From assembly GCF_002001005.1 (NCBI RefSeq), contig NZ_MUNX01000037.1, forward strand, positions 1-41,981: a stretch of 41,981 nt of DNA. The letters run 5' to 3'. Every line of letters begins with the position of its first letter. Positions within the stretch are counted from its first letter, which is position 1. This document shows positions 20,748 through 29,169 of the stretch, piece by piece. The notes under the pieces were generated by a model. The model saw only the letters and a list, made by a program, of their open reading frames with translations. It was not told where the DNA came from and did not search any database. Origin of the DNA: Flavobacterium sp. A45. GTDB lineage: Bacteria; Bacteroidota; Bacteroidia; Flavobacteriales; Flavobacteriaceae. The position numbers were made by a program, and so were the translations under genes.

Positions 20748-21578
20748 TTATAGTTTTCCTGTAAATAATTCATTTACCTCTCCTGCTGTTAATGCAGAAG
20801 CATACATCCTGAATTGATCCAATCCTCCTGTCCAAGAATTCATCCAACCTTCTTCAGGATTTCCTGAACCTCCAATTCTGAAACTACCAACTTTTGATGT
20901 ATTAAATTTTACATTTCCATGATTTGTCCATTGGCTAACAGGTTCATATACCACACCATCTCTATACAACACCATTTTAGAAATTGTTCCATCATAAACA
21001 AAAGCATAATGATGCCATTGATCATCAAATAAACCTGGAACCGCTTTCGTATTTACCCATTCAAACCATTTATCAGAACCTCCTGTACTAGGCTGTTCAT
21101 CAACAAAAAGCTTAACAATTGGGTTTGCGGCTGTACCTTCCACCATTACAAACATTGCTGCTTTTGCCCAGTTATCACTTGTCAAGGCAAATATAAATTC
21201 TGTTTGAGTTGGAGCTTTATGTTTTGCCCAAAATGCAACAGTAAAGCTAGCAGCTGTAGAAGCAAAATCATTAGCAGAGGAATAAGCTATAAATTTTTTA
21301 GGTTCTCCTCCTTGTACTCCTTTCCCATTTATCCCATCGGTTTGAGCAAGAGGGTTGTCACTAGGAAATTTTGCGCGGATATTGTCTACTGCAAAACGCA
21401 AGGGATCGCTTGTATTGTCATCAAAGGGGACATAGAATTTTAAAGGTCCGCCAACAGGATTTTCATCCGCTGGATAATCCCCCAATTCAGGTCTGTCCAT
21501 TTCTTGACATCCTATAATTGCCATCAAAATAAATACTATTCCGAAAGCTTTCTTAATCATTGATATATTGATTTTCAT
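20748..21578 (-). CDS. Surface glycan-binding lipoprotein with LamG/concanavalin A-like domain
   Basis: A 276-residue lipoprotein with lipobox AIIGCQ. A better start may be the ATG at 21558-21560, which gives MIKKAFGIVFILMAIIGCQ, a classic lipoprotein signal. The body is a LamG-like jelly roll (FYVPFDDNTSD ... FTVAFWAKHK ... WHHYAFVYDGTISKMVLYRDG ... GGLDQFRMYASALTAGEVNELF). No hydrolase residues are apparent. Its position directly after susD is that of a surface glycan-binding protein that helps capture the polysaccharide. Confidence 0.88.
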   Translation of the reverse strand: MKINISMIKKAFGIVFILMAIIGCQEMDRPELGDYPADENPVGGPLKFYVPFDDNTSDPLRFAVDNIRAKFPSDNPLAQTDGINGKGVQGGEPKKFIAYSSANDFASTAASFTVAFWAKHKAPTQTEFIFALTSDNWAKAAMFVMVEGTAANPIVKLFVDEQPSTGGSDKWFEWVNTKAVPGLFDDQWHHYAFVYDGTISKMVLYRDGVVYEPVSQWTNHGNVKFNTSKVGSFRIGGSGNPEEGWMNSWTGGLDQFRMYASALTAGEVNELFTGKL

Positions 21579-21609
21579 ATCTTATTTAATTTTATAAATC
21601 GAATGGTTA

Positions 21610-23076
21610 TTAATAATTAGGGTTCTGAATCAAAACTCCATTTGATTGATCAATAGCAGTTTGTGGAATTGGATAGTACTTGTTTTTAGCTTGATATCCT
21701 AAAGGCCCCAATACTGTTGATGCATCTCCCCAACGTACTAAGTCATAGAATCTCTCCCCTTCCATTGCCAACTCAATTCTTCTTTCACGCTTGATTGCAT
21801 TTTTCAGGTTGCCATCTGCTGGTACATCCGGAAGTAGAGCTGCATTATTTCCTCTTGCTCTTTTACGAATTTGATTTACATAATCTGCGGCTTTAGCTGC
21901 ATTGCCTAATTCATTTGCCGCTTCAGCAGCCATTAAAATCACATCACCATAGCGAATAATTTTAACGTTGAACCACTGATTTTTACCTGTACCCTGTGCG
22001 GCTCTGTAACTTGGTGTAGAATAGGCTTTTTTGTTCCAATATGGCTGAGACAATCCTGTTGGAATTGTAGTACCATATCCATCATCCTTACCCTCGAAAA
22101 GAATTGTGGAATTTTTACGTGGGTCACCTGTTTCATAGGCATCAACTAAATTTTGGGTAGGAACATTGAATCCCCATCCTAAATCCCAAACTCCTGAACC
22201 ACGAATACCTTGTGATTCAAAATAATTGTTTGAATAATTAACTCCATCCTGTCTAAGGAATTGCACTTCAAAAATAGCTTCACTACAATTATCACCTTGC
22301 TCTTTGAACAAAATCTCATACGAATTAAAAAGGGTATATTGCCCTGAATTGATAACAACCTCCGCTGTTTCAAGTGCTTTTGCCCAATTCCCTTGATATA
22401 AATACAATTTAGCTAAAATCGAATTAGCAAAACCACTAGTTGCTCTACCAGGATAGGCAGGCCAGCTAAGTGGTAAATTTGCCGCTGCAAATTCTAAGTC
22501 TTTTATGATTTGAGCATCTACATCAGCGATGGGAGATTTTGCCTTAATAGCATCACTCGGTGTGATTATTTTATTCAAAACTATTGGCACCTCACCATAA
22601 TCCCTGCGCAGTTCAAAAAATGCCAGCCCTCTGATGGCCATAGCTTCTGCTTTGTTAGTCAAAGTACCTGCGTCTGTTTTTCCGGAATTGTCAACATCAT
22701 AAATTAAATCATTGCAAGCATAGATTAAACTATAATGTCCGTCCCAATTTGACGAAAATTCAGTTGGAGAATAAATAAATCCGTCCATTATGTTACCTCT
22801 GTTTGCTGCATCTCCGGGATCACTTCCCTTCATGGCATCATCTGAGCGAATATTTTGAAACCAGTATCTGTCCCAATCGGCAATTCCTGCCTGTGTTCTC
22901 ATTTTTCCGTACAATCCAAAGGCTTTTTCTTCAAAACCTCCTGCCTGTAAATCCCCTTCTGCTGCTGTTCCTAATGGTTTTCTATCCAAAAATTCCTCAT
23001 CATTGCATGAGTTTAAGGTAGACAGTGAAACTACGGCCAGTAGCGATATATATAATATAGATTTAAAATTTCTCAT
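21610..23076 (-). CDS. susD: SusD/RagB family outer-membrane glycan-binding lipoprotein
   Basis: A 488-residue lipoprotein (lipobox LNSC, then NDEEFLDRKPLG) of the SusD fold built on TPR helices. Typical blocks are the N-terminal SusD-like part, AEAMAIRGLAFFELRRDYGEVPIV, ANSILAKLYLYQGNWAKALETAEVVINSG, and the C-terminal VILMAAEAANELGNAAKAADYVNQIRKRA with RRIELAMEGERFYDLVRWG. It caps the SusC barrel and delivers glycan chains to it. It starts 19 bases after susC and is co-transcribed. Confidence 0.97.
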   Translation of the reverse strand: MRNFKSILYISLLAVVSLSTLNSCNDEEFLDRKPLGTAAEGDLQAGGFEEKAFGLYGKMRTQAGIADWDRYWFQNIRSDDAMKGSDPGDAANRGNIMDGFIYSPTEFSSNWDGHYSLIYACNDLIYDVDNSGKTDAGTLTNKAEAMAIRGLAFFELRRDYGEVPIVLNKIITPSDAIKAKSPIADVDAQIIKDLEFAAANLPLSWPAYPGRATSGFANSILAKLYLYQGNWAKALETAEVVINSGQYTLFNSYEILFKEQGDNCSEAIFEVQFLRQDGVNYSNNYFESQGIRGSGVWDLGWGFNVPTQNLVDAYETGDPRKNSTILFEGKDDGYGTTIPTGLSQPYWNKKAYSTPSYRAAQGTGKNQWFNVKIIRYGDVILMAAEAANELGNAAKAADYVNQIRKRARGNNAALLPDVPADGNLKNAIKRERRIELAMEGERFYDLVRWGDASTVLGPLGYQAKNKYYPIPQTAIDQSNGVLIQNPNY

Positions 23077-23095
23077 TTTTATTCAAGTTTTAATG

Positions 23096-26083
23096 TTAAA
23101 AAGTCAGATTCAATCCAAAAGATGTAATCGCAGGCAGAGGATATCCTCCTGTGTCTTTACCGAATGAAATTGGTGTTCCCCCCGCTTCTGGTGTGAATCC
23201 TGAATTATTGGCCCAAGTAAATGGGTTTTGTGCATTTAAATAAACTCTTAAACTTTGGAGAAATGTTTTATCCAAAAAGTCTTTATCAAAATCATACGCT
23301 AACTGAATGTTTCTAAGTCTAAGATAACTGCCGTCTTCTATCATGTAAGTCGATGGCAATTTATTATAACCTGAACCGTCATTGAGTCTTGGCTCCCAAT
23401 TTGAAGTTCCTGCCCCAGTCCATCTGTCCAATCTTTCTGTTCTGTAATTGAATTGTGCAAATGTTGAACCGTTACCCCAATCTCTATAAATCTCATTTCC
23501 GTAAACACCTTGAAAATCGAATGACAATGTTATTTGTTTATACGTTCCACTCAAAGAGAAACCATATGAAACATCTGGCGTTGGATTACCTATTATTTCT
23601 CGGTCATCTGTAGTAATTTTTCCGTCACCATTTACATCTTTATATTTAAAATCCCCAGGCGCATAATCTCCCAATGAGCTTGGAGGAGAATTTAATATAT
23701 CTGCGTATGATTGGTATAGACCTTCTACAACATAACCGTAGAATGAACCGATAGGTGCGCCGGCTGTAAGAATCGAAGGCCCTTCAAAAACCTGAAATCC
23801 TGGTTCATAAACCGATTTTACTTCATTATCCAATGTAGTGGCATTACCACTGATAGAATAACTAAAATTATCATTTATATCATCATTCCAAGAAACTGCA
23901 ACCTCAAATCCTCTATTTTCGATTTCTCCAGCATTGGTATAAAACTTTTCACTTCCAAGGTCAACAAAAGTCAATAAATCTTCTGTTGTTTTGTTGAAAT
24001 AAGCAGCCTCAAGACTCATTCGGTTTTCAAAAAGTTTCATTTCTATTCCTGCTTCATACGAAGTTACTGTCTCCCATTGCAGATCTGGATTATTTCTATA
24101 CGCCAACACATAAGCTGGAACTATTGATTCTCCAAAAACAGCTGAACTTCCTGTGGTATAAGCTGGATATGCTGGATAATGTATTGATGAATATTGATTT
24201 CCTAAAACACCGTAAGAACCTTTAATTTTCAATAAATCAAAAAACTTTTGGTCTTCCATAAAACCTTCTTTAGTTATGTCCCAAGCTGCCCCTATAGACC
24301 AGAAATTTTGCCAACGATTAGAATCACTAAGCTCTGATGAACCATCACGACGGAAAGAAGCATTCAGTATATATTTTCCATCATAATTGTATAAAAGACG
24401 GGTTAAATATGAAACGGTAGCCCTGTCCCATTGGTCTGAATTAGCAAAACGAGTGGTTGGATCCCCATAAGGATAAACATTCAGATACCACCATCTTTTG
24501 TCATATGGGATTTGATCTCCATTAATATATTGTGTAACTGTACCGTTAACTCCTTCAAAAGTTTCTTCTAAGCGTGTGTAACCTGCTAAAAGCGTAAAAT
24601 CATGATTTCCGAATTCTTTGTTATAAGTAAAATTATAGTCCTGTTGTTTTTTATTGAAATCATTTTTAAATTGATTAACATTGGTCAACATATTCCCACC
24701 GTATGGAGTTGTTTCGTCGGTTTCACTTACATAGACATCAAAAACAGGAGTGTATCCCCTTCCTTTACTGTAACTTGTTTCAGACTGAAAAGAGCCTCTA
24801 AATTTTAATCCTTCAATAAGTTTTATCTCGGTGAAAGCATTTATAATGTATTTTGACTCTTCATTCAGTTGTGTGAATCTTTTCCCTTGAACTTCTGCAA
24901 GCGGGTTCCCAATTTGGGCAGCACCAATTTCCAAAGGCAATTGATTGAACATTCCATCTGCATTTCGAGAGGAAACTATTGGAGTGGCTCTCAATGAACT
25001 CTCAAAATTACGCAACTGTGGAAGTGAGGAGTTGTAACCATTCATGGATACACCTATTTTAATTGACTCTGTTATTTGTGTTTCATTATTGACATTAAAA
25101 GTAAATTTTTTGTATTTCTCATTGTCAATCAAACCATCATCTTCTATATGTCCTAGTCCAAAATAAAATTTATTTTTATCTGTCCCGTTAGAGAAACTTA
25201 AATTGTTGGTTATTACCAAAGCATTATCATTACTAATTTCTTCAATCCAATCTGTATTGGCATTAAATTTATCATAATGAGAATAAGGCGCTAGCCCTTG
25301 ATTGCTTCTCTGTTCATCATATAAGGTCTTGAATTGTGCACCATTGGTAATTGACGGTGTATCCACTAAAGTTTTAAAACCAATAGAGCTGTTAAAGTTA
25401 ACTGTGGTTTTACCTTCTTTCGCTCTTTTCGAAGTAACGATTATAACTCCATTTGCACCTCGAACACCGAAGATAGCCAATGATGATGCGTCTTTCAATA
25501 CTTCCATAGATTCGATATCCGAAGCATTCATAAACTTAATGTCATCGGCAAAAATCCCATCAACAACATACAAAGGCTTTGTTTGATATCTACTCACCGT
25601 TCCACGAATTCTAACATCAGGATCTTCTCCAGGTTTTCCAGAATTGACAATTGATAGACCCGCTACTTTACCCTGAACAGAAACTATAGGGTTAGGATTT
25701 GGTTTATCAGCAATTTCTTTTGCTTGTACCTTAACAATGGAACCTGTTAAGTCTCTTTTCTTAGCAGTACCATACCCAATTACTACTACTTCTTTTAGTG
25801 CGGTATCTGCAGATTCTTTCAATGTTATCGTCATTGGTGTCAAAGTTGCAGGAACTTCAACTGCATCAAAACCGACTAAGCTGATTTTTAATATATCGCC
25901 CTCTTTGGCACTAATACTAAAATTACCATCGATATCAGTGTCAGCGGAAACATTTCCTGCAACAACAAATGCTCCAGGTATCCCAAGCCCAGTCTGATCC
26001 AATACTTTTCCTTTGATTACTTGACCAGACATGTAAGCTGGCAGTAGAATGAGTGCTAAAAAGCTAAAAATAAAATTTCTCAT
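23096..26083 (-). CDS. susC: SusC/RagA family TonB-dependent outer-membrane transporter
   Basis: A 995-residue TonB-dependent importer of oligosaccharides. Behind the signal peptide (MRNFIFSFLALILLPAYMSG) lies a carboxypeptidase-regulatory-like domain (VIKGKVLDQTGLGIPGAFV..., about 21-95). The plug follows with the TonB box region VVVIGYGTAKKRDLTGSI, SusC-type SDIESMEVLKDASSLAIFGVRGANGVIIV, and then the 22-strand barrel to a terminal GLNLTF. No STN domain is present, so anti-sigma signalling is unlikely. Regulation is more likely through the adjacent sensor-regulator and the dyads at 26125-26272. Confidence 0.97.
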   Translation of the reverse strand: MRNFIFSFLALILLPAYMSGQVIKGKVLDQTGLGIPGAFVVAGNVSADTDIDGNFSISAKEGDILKISLVGFDAVEVPATLTPMTITLKESADTALKEVVVIGYGTAKKRDLTGSIVKVQAKEIADKPNPNPIVSVQGKVAGLSIVNSGKPGEDPDVRIRGTVSRYQTKPLYVVDGIFADDIKFMNASDIESMEVLKDASSLAIFGVRGANGVIIVTSKRAKEGKTTVNFNSSIGFKTLVDTPSITNGAQFKTLYDEQRSNQGLAPYSHYDKFNANTDWIEEISNDNALVITNNLSFSNGTDKNKFYFGLGHIEDDGLIDNEKYKKFTFNVNNETQITESIKIGVSMNGYNSSLPQLRNFESSLRATPIVSSRNADGMFNQLPLEIGAAQIGNPLAEVQGKRFTQLNEESKYIINAFTEIKLIEGLKFRGSFQSETSYSKGRGYTPVFDVYVSETDETTPYGGNMLTNVNQFKNDFNKKQQDYNFTYNKEFGNHDFTLLAGYTRLEETFEGVNGTVTQYINGDQIPYDKRWWYLNVYPYGDPTTRFANSDQWDRATVSYLTRLLYNYDGKYILNASFRRDGSSELSDSNRWQNFWSIGAAWDITKEGFMEDQKFFDLLKIKGSYGVLGNQYSSIHYPAYPAYTTGSSAVFGESIVPAYVLAYRNNPDLQWETVTSYEAGIEMKLFENRMSLEAAYFNKTTEDLLTFVDLGSEKFYTNAGEIENRGFEVAVSWNDDINDNFSYSISGNATTLDNEVKSVYEPGFQVFEGPSILTAGAPIGSFYGYVVEGLYQSYADILNSPPSSLGDYAPGDFKYKDVNGDGKITTDDREIIGNPTPDVSYGFSLSGTYKQITLSFDFQGVYGNEIYRDWGNGSTFAQFNYRTERLDRWTGAGTSNWEPRLNDGSGYNKLPSTYMIEDGSYLRLRNIQLAYDFDKDFLDKTFLQSLRVYLNAQNPFTWANNSGFTPEAGGTPISFGKDTGGYPLPAITSFGLNLTF

Positions 26084-26124
26084 AAGTTTGTTAAACGTTT
26101 AAGTTAGTTTAGCTAATTTAAACA

Positions 26125-26272
26125 ATTACAACGTTGTAGTAGCCGAAACGGCACTACTACACGAATACATCAAACCTAAACAACGAGAGTAGAAACCCTT
26201 ATTTTACAGACACTTACAAAGAACATGAAGTACTACATCGAAAGGTGATGATGTAGTGATGATGTACTACAA
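26125..26272. promoter_or_regulatory. Cluster of TGTAGT/ACTACA dyads upstream of susC
   Basis: The 242-bp gap before susC holds several related dyads. TTACAA-CG-TTGTAGT lies at 26126-26140. GTAGTAGCCG (26136-26145) faces CGGCACTACTAC (26149-26160). ACTACATC (26232-26239) faces GATGTAGT (26250-26257). An exact 11-base tandem repeat, gtgatgatgta, covers 26245-26255 and 26256-26266. GTACTACA recurs at 26230 and 26264. The shared core is TGTAGT. These are candidate binding sites for the neighbouring LuxR-type regulator. I found no convincing -7 box near susC. Confidence 0.6.
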
Positions 26273-26325
26273 TTCCATAAAAAAAGTATAAAAAAAACAT
26301 AATATTAACAAAAAAATACACTTTT

Positions 26326-29091
26326 TTATATAGATAATAGAAATTTAGAAAGTATTTCGTCCTGTGCAAGCCCTAATTTTTTTCTTAGACGATAGCGATG
26401 TAGTTCTACTCCTCTAAATGAAATATTCATCATCGGAGCTATTTCCTTGGATGAAAGATTCATTTTTAGGTACACACACAACTTAATATCCTTTGAAGTC
26501 AGGTGTGGGTATTTCTTCGAAAGGGCAATAATGAATTCATTATTAATTTGATTAAGATTAGTTTCAAAAATTTCCCACTCATGCTTATTGACAGCATTGA
26601 TTTTTATAGCTTTTTTAATCTCACTTTTTAATTTATTGAAATCTGATTCTGTATCCAAGATATTCTGAATGTTTTCAATCATTTCACTTTGTTTGGCAAT
26701 TGAAAGTGATTTACCTGCCACTTCCGAAGATTTTGATTGCAATTCCAATTCCAAAATATGTTTTTCATATTCCTGGCTATTTAATTCATTTTCGGCTTTC
26801 AATTCCATTTCCAAAATTTCTTTCTGATGCTTTAACTCTTCTTTTTGCAATTTAAGCTTCTGAATGTATTTCATCTTATTCCATTTATAATAAAGATACA
26901 GAATGAGCCCAATCAAAATAATATAAACGAAAATCATCCAAGCTGAAAAATACCATGCTTTGGCCACAACAAATTCAAAATTGGCTATTTTATTATAATT
27001 TAACCCATCATTACTATAAATGGTGACATCGTGGGAACCACTACTTAGGTTATTCAAAAGAATCAAACCCTCCTTGATTGGGAAAAAATCTTTTGTTCCA
27101 TTAATTTTATAAAACAAATCTGGTTTTGTTGCTCCATAAATTCCAGATATTACATTTATTCTAAGCTCTGAATTATGATTAATTTTTGAATTATTTTCAA
27201 CCAAAATATCATCATTGAATGCTTCAATCTTAACAGTGGTTTTCTTCTTTTCATCATACTTTAAATCAAGTGAAATAAAACCATCATCCAGATTCAATAG
27301 ATAATTATTATTATCCTTAAACACTTTCAAATTATCATTGATGATTTTTCCTTTATAATATTTATCTTGAATGCTATTTCTTATAAATTTAGTGCCCTGT
27401 GCATATATATGGTACAAAAGCCCATCCTGTAGTACCATAAAATGATTTTCATCAATAGCCACAATATCAGAGGCATTTTTAAAATTAGCATTAAACAGTT
27501 CATTGGTTTCCAATTGGTTAGTAATGGAATTAAAAGTATACCAGGAATTGTCTATCAAAAAAAGAATTTCATTTCGGAATTCAAATATCTTAACCCCGAA
27601 GTCATTGTTGATTTTACTCCGTTGGGTAACATTATCGACTTTGGTGGTCACATAATCATCATTATATAAAATACGATATAAACCCCTGTTATTATCCGCA
27701 GCCCAAATTTCATTTTTTCTGTTCTGTGCTAGATATTTAATAGGCTTCAATATTTCTTTTATTACTATTTTTTGATTTAAATCATCAGCATCATTATAAA
27801 TAACAACTCCACTGTAAGTCGCCTGCAAATACGAATTATTAATACTGCTTTTGGTCAAATTCCAACCTCCGTTAATGTTGTTCAATTTACTGAACAATCC
27901 ATTTTTATAAGTATAAGTTCCTTCGTTGTGACCAATGAGGTATTGATCATTAATTTTACTGATATTCCAAGCTTGCCCTTGCGTGTTGGGGATTAATGAA
28001 AGCTGTTTATCTTCATATTTGAAAACACCATGATTGGAAGCCATCAAGTAGCCTTTTGGAATACTTGCCACTGAATACACTGACCCTAAAATCCCTGAAC
28101 TGTCATAGAATATTGAAATTGGAGAATTGACTTCAATATGGGCTATTCCATTATCAAGACCTAACCACAAATCATTCTCTTTATCCTGACCAATACTCAA
28201 AATTGAATTGTTCATCAAGACGTTATTTCTATTGATATTTTTATAGGATTCATCATTTAAATCCAGAATATAAACGCCATTATTTGCAGTCCCAATAACC
28301 AACTTATTGTTTTTGATGAATTGGGCCACATTAATATTGGCCGTTTTCAATATATTGTTTAAAGCATTCTTCCAAGGGCTTAAAACATTATTCTCAAAAA
28401 CATAAACACCACTCTTTTTGGTGAAAAAATAAATTTTATTTTGATACTTTTGAATACTATGAATGACATTGTTTTCCAAAAGAGACAATCCATTTACTTT
28501 TTCGATTTTTCCATTAGCCAATCGAAAGATTCCTTTTTCAACTGACGCAATCAATATTTGATTGTCGACAACAAAACAATATGAAATCAAAAAAGGAAAT
28601 GGCTTTTCCTTTATAACCTTACCATCAAATACAAAAATACCATTGAAAGACTGAAAGTAAATTTTGTTATTAAACTTGAATATTTTCCATATTTCTTCAT
28701 TATTATTGGCATCAAAAACCTTTTTCCCTTTCGTAATAGAAACATAATGCATCTTGGTGTCTTTTCGATACCAATAACCGAATTCTTGATAAGAACCTGA
28801 ATAAATACGGTCTCCATCCACCATTATGGAACGAATAATTGTTTTATTGGGTAGTGTATATTTCTCCCATTTTACACCATCATATCGCAACAAATAATAA
28901 TTATTGGCAAAATACATGGCATTATCATTACCCTGTACCACATTCCAAATCTGGTTGTCGCCTTGATAATTTGATTTATTATAATTTTCCACAAAAGGGA
29001 GCAACTCTTGAGCAAAAAGATGCGATGACATAAAACCAAAAAAGAGTATGTAGAGTAGTTTAGTTTTCAAAACGCGAAGATTTTTTATCAA
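26326..29091 (-). CDS. Membrane-bound PUL sensor-regulator: propeller, Y_Y_Y, LuxR-type HTH
   Basis: A 921-residue one-protein signalling chain. A signal peptide (about 1-28, ending SSHLFAQ) leads to two-component-type propeller repeats (many WxLGLDNGIAHI-like blades). A Y_Y_Y domain follows at about 640-705, a single membrane helix at about 712-737 (FSAWMIFVYIILIGLILYLYY), a coiled coil of about 100 residues, and a C-terminal LuxR/GerE-like helix-turn-helix at about 858-921 (LTSKDIKLCVYLKMNLSSKEIAPMMNIS). It lacks the histidine kinase and receiver of hybrid two-component systems, so ligand sensing probably acts directly through the membrane. The start is a TTG at 29089-29091 with an in-frame stop two codons before it; a second TTG at 29068-29070 would give a neater signal peptide. 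Confidence 0.88.
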   Translation of the reverse strand: MIKNLRVLKTKLLYILFFGFMSSHLFAQELLPFVENYNKSNYQGDNQIWNVVQGNDNAMYFANNYYLLRYDGVKWEKYTLPNKTIIRSIMVDGDRIYSGSYQEFGYWYRKDTKMHYVSITKGKKVFDANNNEEIWKIFKFNNKIYFQSFNGIFVFDGKVIKEKPFPFLISYCFVVDNQILIASVEKGIFRLANGKIEKVNGLSLLENNVIHSIQKYQNKIYFFTKKSGVYVFENNVLSPWKNALNNILKTANINVAQFIKNNKLVIGTANNGVYILDLNDESYKNINRNNVLMNNSILSIGQDKENDLWLGLDNGIAHIEVNSPISIFYDSSGILGSVYSVASIPKGYLMASNHGVFKYEDKQLSLIPNTQGQAWNISKINDQYLIGHNEGTYTYKNGLFSKLNNINGGWNLTKSSINNSYLQATYSGVVIYNDADDLNQKIVIKEILKPIKYLAQNRKNEIWAADNNRGLYRILYNDDYVTTKVDNVTQRSKINNDFGVKIFEFRNEILFLIDNSWYTFNSITNQLETNELFNANFKNASDIVAIDENHFMVLQDGLLYHIYAQGTKFIRNSIQDKYYKGKIINDNLKVFKDNNNYLLNLDDGFISLDLKYDEKKKTTVKIEAFNDDILVENNSKINHNSELRINVISGIYGATKPDLFYKINGTKDFFPIKEGLILLNNLSSGSHDVTIYSNDGLNYNKIANFEFVVAKAWYFSAWMIFVYIILIGLILYLYYKWNKMKYIQKLKLQKEELKHQKEILEMELKAENELNSQEYEKHILELELQSKSSEVAGKSLSIAKQSEMIENIQNILDTESDFNKLKSEIKKAIKINAVNKHEWEIFETNLNQINNEFIIALSKKYPHLTSKDIKLCVYLKMNLSSKEIAPMMNISFRGVELHRYRLRKKLGLAQDEILSKFLLSI

Positions 29092-29096
29092 ATATA
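29089..29096 (-). promoter_or_regulatory. Possible -7 box of the PUL regulator gene
   Basis: TATATTTG on the minus strand fits TAnnTTTG exactly, but it overlaps the first TTG start codon. If used, transcription would begin inside the annotated frame and favour the TTG at 29068-29070 as the start. The nearest upstream TTG is 24 bases away, a little far. Confidence 0.35.
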
Positions 29097-29121
29097 ATTA
29101 CATTTCCTCAATAAAATTTAC

Positions 29122-29152
29122 AAAAAAAAGCCTCTGAATACAGAAGCTTTTT
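29122..29152 (-). terminator. Intrinsic terminator of pta-ackA
   Basis: On the minus strand AAAAAGCTTCTG pairs with CAGAGGCTTTTT (one G-T wobble, four-base loop) and the T run continues for several bases. It begins 18 bases behind the ackA stop. Confidence 0.82.
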
Positions 29153-29169
29153 GATGAAGTGATTTTATT

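Noticed and set aside
26273..26325. Terminator for the PUL regulator in the A/T runs before 26326
   Set aside because: The runs do not form a stem of useful stability; they are only homopolymer-rich sequence.
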